Shown here: positions 53,810-57,056 of the stretch, piece after piece
Layout of the letters: each line of letters opens with the position of its first letter
Position numbering within the stretch: position 1 is the first letter of the stretch
From: Bacteroidetes bacterium GWF2_43_63
GTDB lineage: Bacteria > Bacteroidota > Bacteroidia > Bacteroidales > DTU049
Assembly (NCBI GenBank): GCA_001769275.1
Contig: MEOQ01000044.1
Location: 1-57,056 of the forward strand
Length of the DNA stretch: 57,056 bases
Direction: 5' to 3'
Notes under the pieces: model-generated
Databases searched by the model: none
Told to the model about the DNA's origin: nothing
The model's input: only the letters and a program-made list of their open reading frames with translations
Translations under genes and position numbers: made by a program

Positions 53810-53903
53810 CTCAATGTGACAGCGGGGCTCAGACTGACAGGAGCCAAGATCAAATAAAATTGGCGGGGCTCAATTTGACAGCGGGCGGGTCTCAGTGTGA
53901 CAG
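53810..53903 (+). repeat. Four short imperfect repeats of ctcaNNNtgacag
   Basis: Copies at 53810-53822 (ctcaatgtgacag), 53828-53840 (ctcagactgacag), 53869-53881 (ctcaatttgacag) and 53891-53903 (ctcagtgtgacag), separated by gcgggg-type spacers. No coding frame. The surrounding 53657-53910 holds no gene. Confidence 0.6.
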
Positions 53904-53910
53904 AAGGGTT

Positions 53911-53940
53911 AAAAAAAAGCCCGGAGTTTTTGCTCCGGGC
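53911..53940 (-). terminator. Rho-independent terminator of the PorP/SprF-type gene
   Basis: On the minus strand GCCCGGAG (53940-53933) and CTCCGGGC (53926-53919) form a perfect 8-bp stem followed by eight Ts (53918-53911). It ends the transcript of the gene stopping at 54010. Confidence 0.85.
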
Positions 53941-54009
53941 CTGTAAAGACAACGCTGTTCATCTGATTCCTGTGAATGCAAACAAGAGGAAGTCACTAAA
54001 ACCTATGCA

Positions 54010-54945
54010 TCACCGATCACCTAATAGAGGGTTATGTGTTGTCTTTAGCGGCAGTTCGTAGCTGATAAAAACTTCGTGAGAGCCCGAACTGACCTTTGTC
54101 AGGGTACTTAAAGTAACATCGTAGGAATATCCGATCATGATGTTTTCCGTTGCCATTCCGCCAACGATAATGCTGGCGCCTTCTTCCCATCGACCTGCCA
54201 AGCCAGCCCACACTTCTTCTTTCACTTCTACCAATACTGACAGATCCATTCCAATCGGAGCACCACTCACTTTACGCACAAGCAACGACGGCTTCAGATC
54301 AACCTTTTCAGACAATCTGAGCGTTGCTCCACCAACCAGATAATAATGACTTTTCAAATCAATTTCTTCACGATCCTTCTTCTTTAAAAATTCACTATTA
54401 TACAGCTTGGGTGCCGATATTCCGCAATACCAATTGGCCGAGTTATAAAACATGCCAAATCCCACATTAAATTTTGCTGCATTTTTATAAACATCGGAAA
54501 ATGCCGGATCATATTCCTCTGATGCAAGCTCCACATCGGGCAGATTTGCTGTCAGCGTATATATTCCTGCATTCAGTCCAAATGTAAGTTTGTCACTTTC
54601 CGAAAACCTGACGCCATATGAATAATAAGCCATGATATTTCGTTGAGTCAATGGTCCGGCAACGTCGTTGACAATCGACAATCCGGTTCCCATACTTGTG
54701 TTTTTTATCGGAGTATGAACCAATAAAGTCTGTGTCTCCGGTGCACCTTTCAATCCGGTCCACTGTGTGCGGGCATGCAACGATGCAATAAAAGCATCTT
54801 GTGTTCCCGCATATGCGGGATTAAACACAAGTGTATTGAACATATACTGGGTGTAAAGCCCTTCCTGTTGCCCTGAGGCGATGTCTGCATTGAACATTAA
54901 AGCAGCTGCGCAGACAAATCCGAGTGTTTTTATAAGGGTTTTCAT
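54010..54945 (-). CDS. PorP/SprF-family T9SS outer-membrane protein
   Basis: A 311-aa protein with a signal peptide (MKTLIKTLGFVCAAALMF, ending SGQQ). The family hallmark is EGLYTQYMFNTLVFNPAYAGTQD just after the signal, followed by LHARTQWTGLKGAPETQTLLVHTP. The rest is a beta-barrel with alternating residues (YYSYGVRFSESDKLTFGLNAGIYTL, MIGYSYDVTLSTLTKVSSGSHEVFISYEL). PorP/SprF proteins are needed for secretion or attachment of T9SS type B cargo, and this gene sits 36 bases after just such a cargo gene, so the pair is probably an operon. Confidence 0.9.
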   Translation of the reverse strand: MKTLIKTLGFVCAAALMFNADIASGQQEGLYTQYMFNTLVFNPAYAGTQDAFIASLHARTQWTGLKGAPETQTLLVHTPIKNTSMGTGLSIVNDVAGPLTQRNIMAYYSYGVRFSESDKLTFGLNAGIYTLTANLPDVELASEEYDPAFSDVYKNAAKFNVGFGMFYNSANWYCGISAPKLYNSEFLKKKDREEIDLKSHYYLVGGATLRLSEKVDLKPSLLVRKVSGAPIGMDLSVLVEVKEEVWAGLAGRWEEGASIIVGGMATENIMIGYSYDVTLSTLTKVSSGSHEVFISYELPLKTTHNPLLGDR

Positions 54946-54981
54946 TGTTGTTTGTTTTTAAAATAAAACTACTTCTTTGAT

Positions 54982-57056
54982 TTATCTGGAAATATAGACT
55001 GAGCCGCTGCGCAATACTGATCCATCGCCGAGGTCCAGAATGTAATAGTATGTGCCTTCGGGCAATTTATAAGTGCCTTTGAGCAGGTCGCTGTTGGAGT
55101 TTCCGTCCCACTCATTGTGATAACCTTTCGATTCGAAAATCAGACTACCCCAACGATTGTACACTCTCAGCAAATTGGACGGGAATGCTTCAATACCGAT
55201 AATATCAAAATTATCGTGGATGCCATCGGCATTAGGTGAATATCCTTCCGGAATCTTCAGATTATGATAACCCAGTATGCGGATTTCAACGGTGTCGCTG
55301 CCACGGCAGCCATTGCCGGCTTCACCTGAAACTTCTACAATTGTGTTTTCGGTAATTATGATTGTTCCGTGATCGGCAAACAGATTTGCGAGATTCCACG
55401 AATAATAGTCGGCTCCTGCTGCTTGCAGAAATACTTCATCACCAATGTAAACATAGTAAGCTGAAGCTTCAAGTTCTACGTCAGGCGAGGGCTTAACAAT
55501 CAAACTGATTTCTGTAGTATCCTTACATCCTTCCTTGCTGGTTCCGACAATTGTATAAACAGTATTTACAGATGGTGAGACCTCTACATATGATCCTTCC
55601 ATGTCTCCCGGGCTCCACAAATAATCTGTGGCTCCAGCCACCGAAAGTTCGATTGATTCTCCGCTGCAAATCGCATCAGGAGTTAATGAAGTCAGTACCG
55701 GCTTTTCATTCAGCTTTAGAGTTATCAGATCTGAAGTATTTGGACAAGTTCCAAATGATGTTGCAGTAAGCTTCAAAGTGATTTCTCCCATCTCGCTTGC
55801 CGGCGGGTAATACGTTGGATTCAGCCATGCTGGATTATTTAAAGTTCCTTCGCCTGTTTCAACAGTCCACATCAGGCTTTCGTAGTTCAATGCCGAAGCG
55901 TCCTTTATTGTGTATTCGGGTGTGCCCTGGCAAAACGCTACATCATAGCCGGCAAAAACTATTGAAATCTGAGTCACAACAACGATCTGTTCGCATGTGC
56001 TGTAATTGCCTTGCGCATCTGTAGCTAACCAGATTACCACGGTTGTGCCAATTGGAAAAACGGATGGCGCATTATTGGTAATGTTCAGTACAGAAACATT
56101 GTCAGTCGCTGTTGCCATGCCAATTTCAATCACATCAATTGAACAGTAATTTTTGGCAGGCGGACAGAAAATAACCGGAGATTCATTATCAACAACAGTT
56201 ACATTGTAAGTGCAAATGCTGATGTTGCCGGTGTTATCGACTGCTGTCCACAAAACTGTTGTTGTGCCGAGATTGAATACAACTCCACTCAGCGATAAAC
56301 CGGTGCCTGTTGTTACTCCGCTGAGTTCATAGGTAAGACTTGCTATGCCATTATTATCGGTTGCAATGGCATCCCAGCCTGTTCCATTGTTCAAATAAGT
56401 GCTGAGGCCCGGATCCGTACTTACAACCTGATTATTTCCACTCAGACAGAGGCTGAATACAGGATCTTCGTTGTCGCTAACAATCACATTGAAGATGCAT
56501 AGCGATACGTTTCCGCTATTGTCGATGGCAGTGTATGTAACGGTAGTTGTTCCGATATTAAATTCTACGCCGGCAAGACTGGTTCCGCTGCCGATTGTTG
56601 CACCGCTGAGAACGTAGGTCAGACTGGCCAATCCGTTATTGTCAGATGCAATGGCATTCCAACTGTTGTCGGGCTGTGTATAAGTGTCCTCGCCCAAATC
56701 GGTGTTGACTGTCTGATTGTTTCCGCTCAGACAGAAACTGAAAATTGGGTATTCATTGTCACTCACAATCACGTCAAAGACGCATATTGACACATTTCCA
56801 CTGCTGTCAACGGCTGTGAATGTAACGGTGGTTGTGCCGATATTGAAGGCGACTCCGGCAAGTGTCGTTCCGCTGCCAATGGTAGCGCCGCTGAGCACAT
56901 AGGTCAAGCTGGCTAATCCGTTATTGTCAGAAGCAATTGCATCCCAGGTGTTGTTGGGCTGTGTGTAAGTGTCAGCGCCCAAATCGGTATTGACTGGCTG
57001 ATTGTTTCCACTCAGACAGAAGCTGAATATTGGATCTTCGTTGTCACTCACTATCA
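54982..57056 (-). CDS. HYR-repeat adhesin-like protein with T9SS type B (gliding motility) C-terminal domain, 5' end outside window
   Basis: At least 689 residues; the frame is open at the window edge (the apparent start at 57051 is a GTG codon inside a repeat, with Ile before it). There are three near-identical 95-residue repeats (DNEDPIFSFCLSGNNQPV, DAIASDNNGLASLTYVLSG, GTTTVTFTAVDSSGNVSIC), then an HYR domain (DNESPVIFCPP). A Cys-containing PKD/Ig-like region follows. The last about 95 residues are the gliding-motility-associated type B sorting domain (PEGYSPNADGIHDNFDIIGIE, LRVYNRWGSLIFES, WDGNSNSDLLKGTYKLPEGTYYY). It is exported by T9SS and retained with the adjacent PorP/SprF protein. 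Confidence 0.85.
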   Translation of the reverse strand, partial: IVSDNEDPIFSFCLSGNNQPVNTDLGADTYTQPNNTWDAIASDNNGLASLTYVLSGATIGSGTTLAGVAFNIGTTTVTFTAVDSSGNVSICVFDVIVSDNEYPIFSFCLSGNNQTVNTDLGEDTYTQPDNSWNAIASDNNGLASLTYVLSGATIGSGTSLAGVEFNIGTTTVTYTAIDNSGNVSLCIFNVIVSDNEDPVFSLCLSGNNQVVSTDPGLSTYLNNGTGWDAIATDNNGIASLTYELSGVTTGTGLSLSGVVFNLGTTTVLWTAVDNTGNISICTYNVTVVDNESPVIFCPPAKNYCSIDVIEIGMATATDNVSVLNITNNAPSVFPIGTTVVIWLATDAQGNYSTCEQIVVVTQISIVFAGYDVAFCQGTPEYTIKDASALNYESLMWTVETGEGTLNNPAWLNPTYYPPASEMGEITLKLTATSFGTCPNTSDLITLKLNEKPVLTSLTPDAICSGESIELSVAGATDYLWSPGDMEGSYVEVSPSVNTVYTIVGTSKEGCKDTTEISLIVKPSPDVELEASAYYVYIGDEVFLQAAGADYYSWNLANLFADHGTIIITENTIVEVSGEAGNGCRGSDTVEIRILGYHNLKIPEGYSPNADGIHDNFDIIGIEAFPSNLLRVYNRWGSLIFESKGYHNEWDGNSNSDLLKGTYKLPEGTYYYILDLGDGSVLRSGSVYISR
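56194..57051 (-). repeat. Three tandem 285-288-base HYR-type coding repeats
   Basis: Repeat boundaries at 57051-56767, 56766-56482 and 56481-56194. The first two are nearly identical at the DNA level; the third has diverged (STYLNNGTGWDAIATD). The array continues beyond the window edge. Confidence 0.75.

Overview
The window is from a Bacteroidota (Bacteroidetes) chromosome, probably an environmental Bacteroidales- or Sphingobacteriales-like lineage. The evidence is two type IX secretion (T9SS) sorting-domain proteins, a PorP/SprF-family outer-membrane protein next to a gliding-motility-type (type B) C-terminal-domain protein, Bacteroidota-style TAnnTTTG promoter elements, and low-GC coding sequence. 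No rRNA, tRNA or CRISPR array was recognised.

Layout. Positions 1-1.7 kb hold a truncated small gene, a MerR-like regulator and a small HTH protein. 1.9-13.5 kb is an accessory, defence-like block on the minus strand. Its core is six overlapping genes (13513 down to 3543): a MukF/JetA-like kleisin, a MukE/JetB-like protein, an SMC-type ATPase (JetC-like), a Toprim protein (JetD-like), and two large unrecognised proteins of 947 and 341 aa. This looks like a Wadjet-type plasmid-restriction condensin with two extra components. Downstream lies a PIN-like nuclease with a SEC-C tail. Strand-skewed non-coding segments bracket the six-gene operon.

14.3-24.1 kb: a methyltransferase and a membrane protein lie divergent from a TetR regulator. 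The regulator is followed by a perfect 10-bp inverted repeat that overlaps the promoter region of a seven-gene operon: radical SAM enzyme, KAS III, two GT2 glycosyltransferases, a PlsC-like acyltransferase, a YidC/Oxa1 insertase and an SDR. The set suggests TetR-regulated production of a glycosylated or modified lipid. 24.2-26.8 kb holds small hypotheticals, including a YegP-like protein, a small gene split by an in-frame stop, and a coiled-coil membrane protein.

26.9-29.9 kb is a ubiquitin-like conjugation island: multiubiquitin-type protein, ThiF/E1 enzyme, DUF6527 metal-binding protein and a WYL regulator. It is followed by a relic of an IS end and a relic of the coiled-coil gene found on its other side, so the island sits in a rearranged locus.

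30.8-42.6 kb: a T9SS cargo protein, a 3225-aa SpvB/RHS polymorphic-toxin-like protein with a variable C-terminal tail, and a small secreted MORN-like protein that may be its immunity partner. 42.8-44.1 kb is a DDE transposase. 44.6-57.1 kb is envelope-related: a gluzincin/PD40/beta-barrel protein, a CDF metal exporter, a T9SS cargo protein, an orphan RHS fragment with two tiny membrane proteins, a YkgJ protein, a lipoprotein amidohydrolase, and the PorP/SprF plus HYR-repeat T9SS type B pair cut by the window end.
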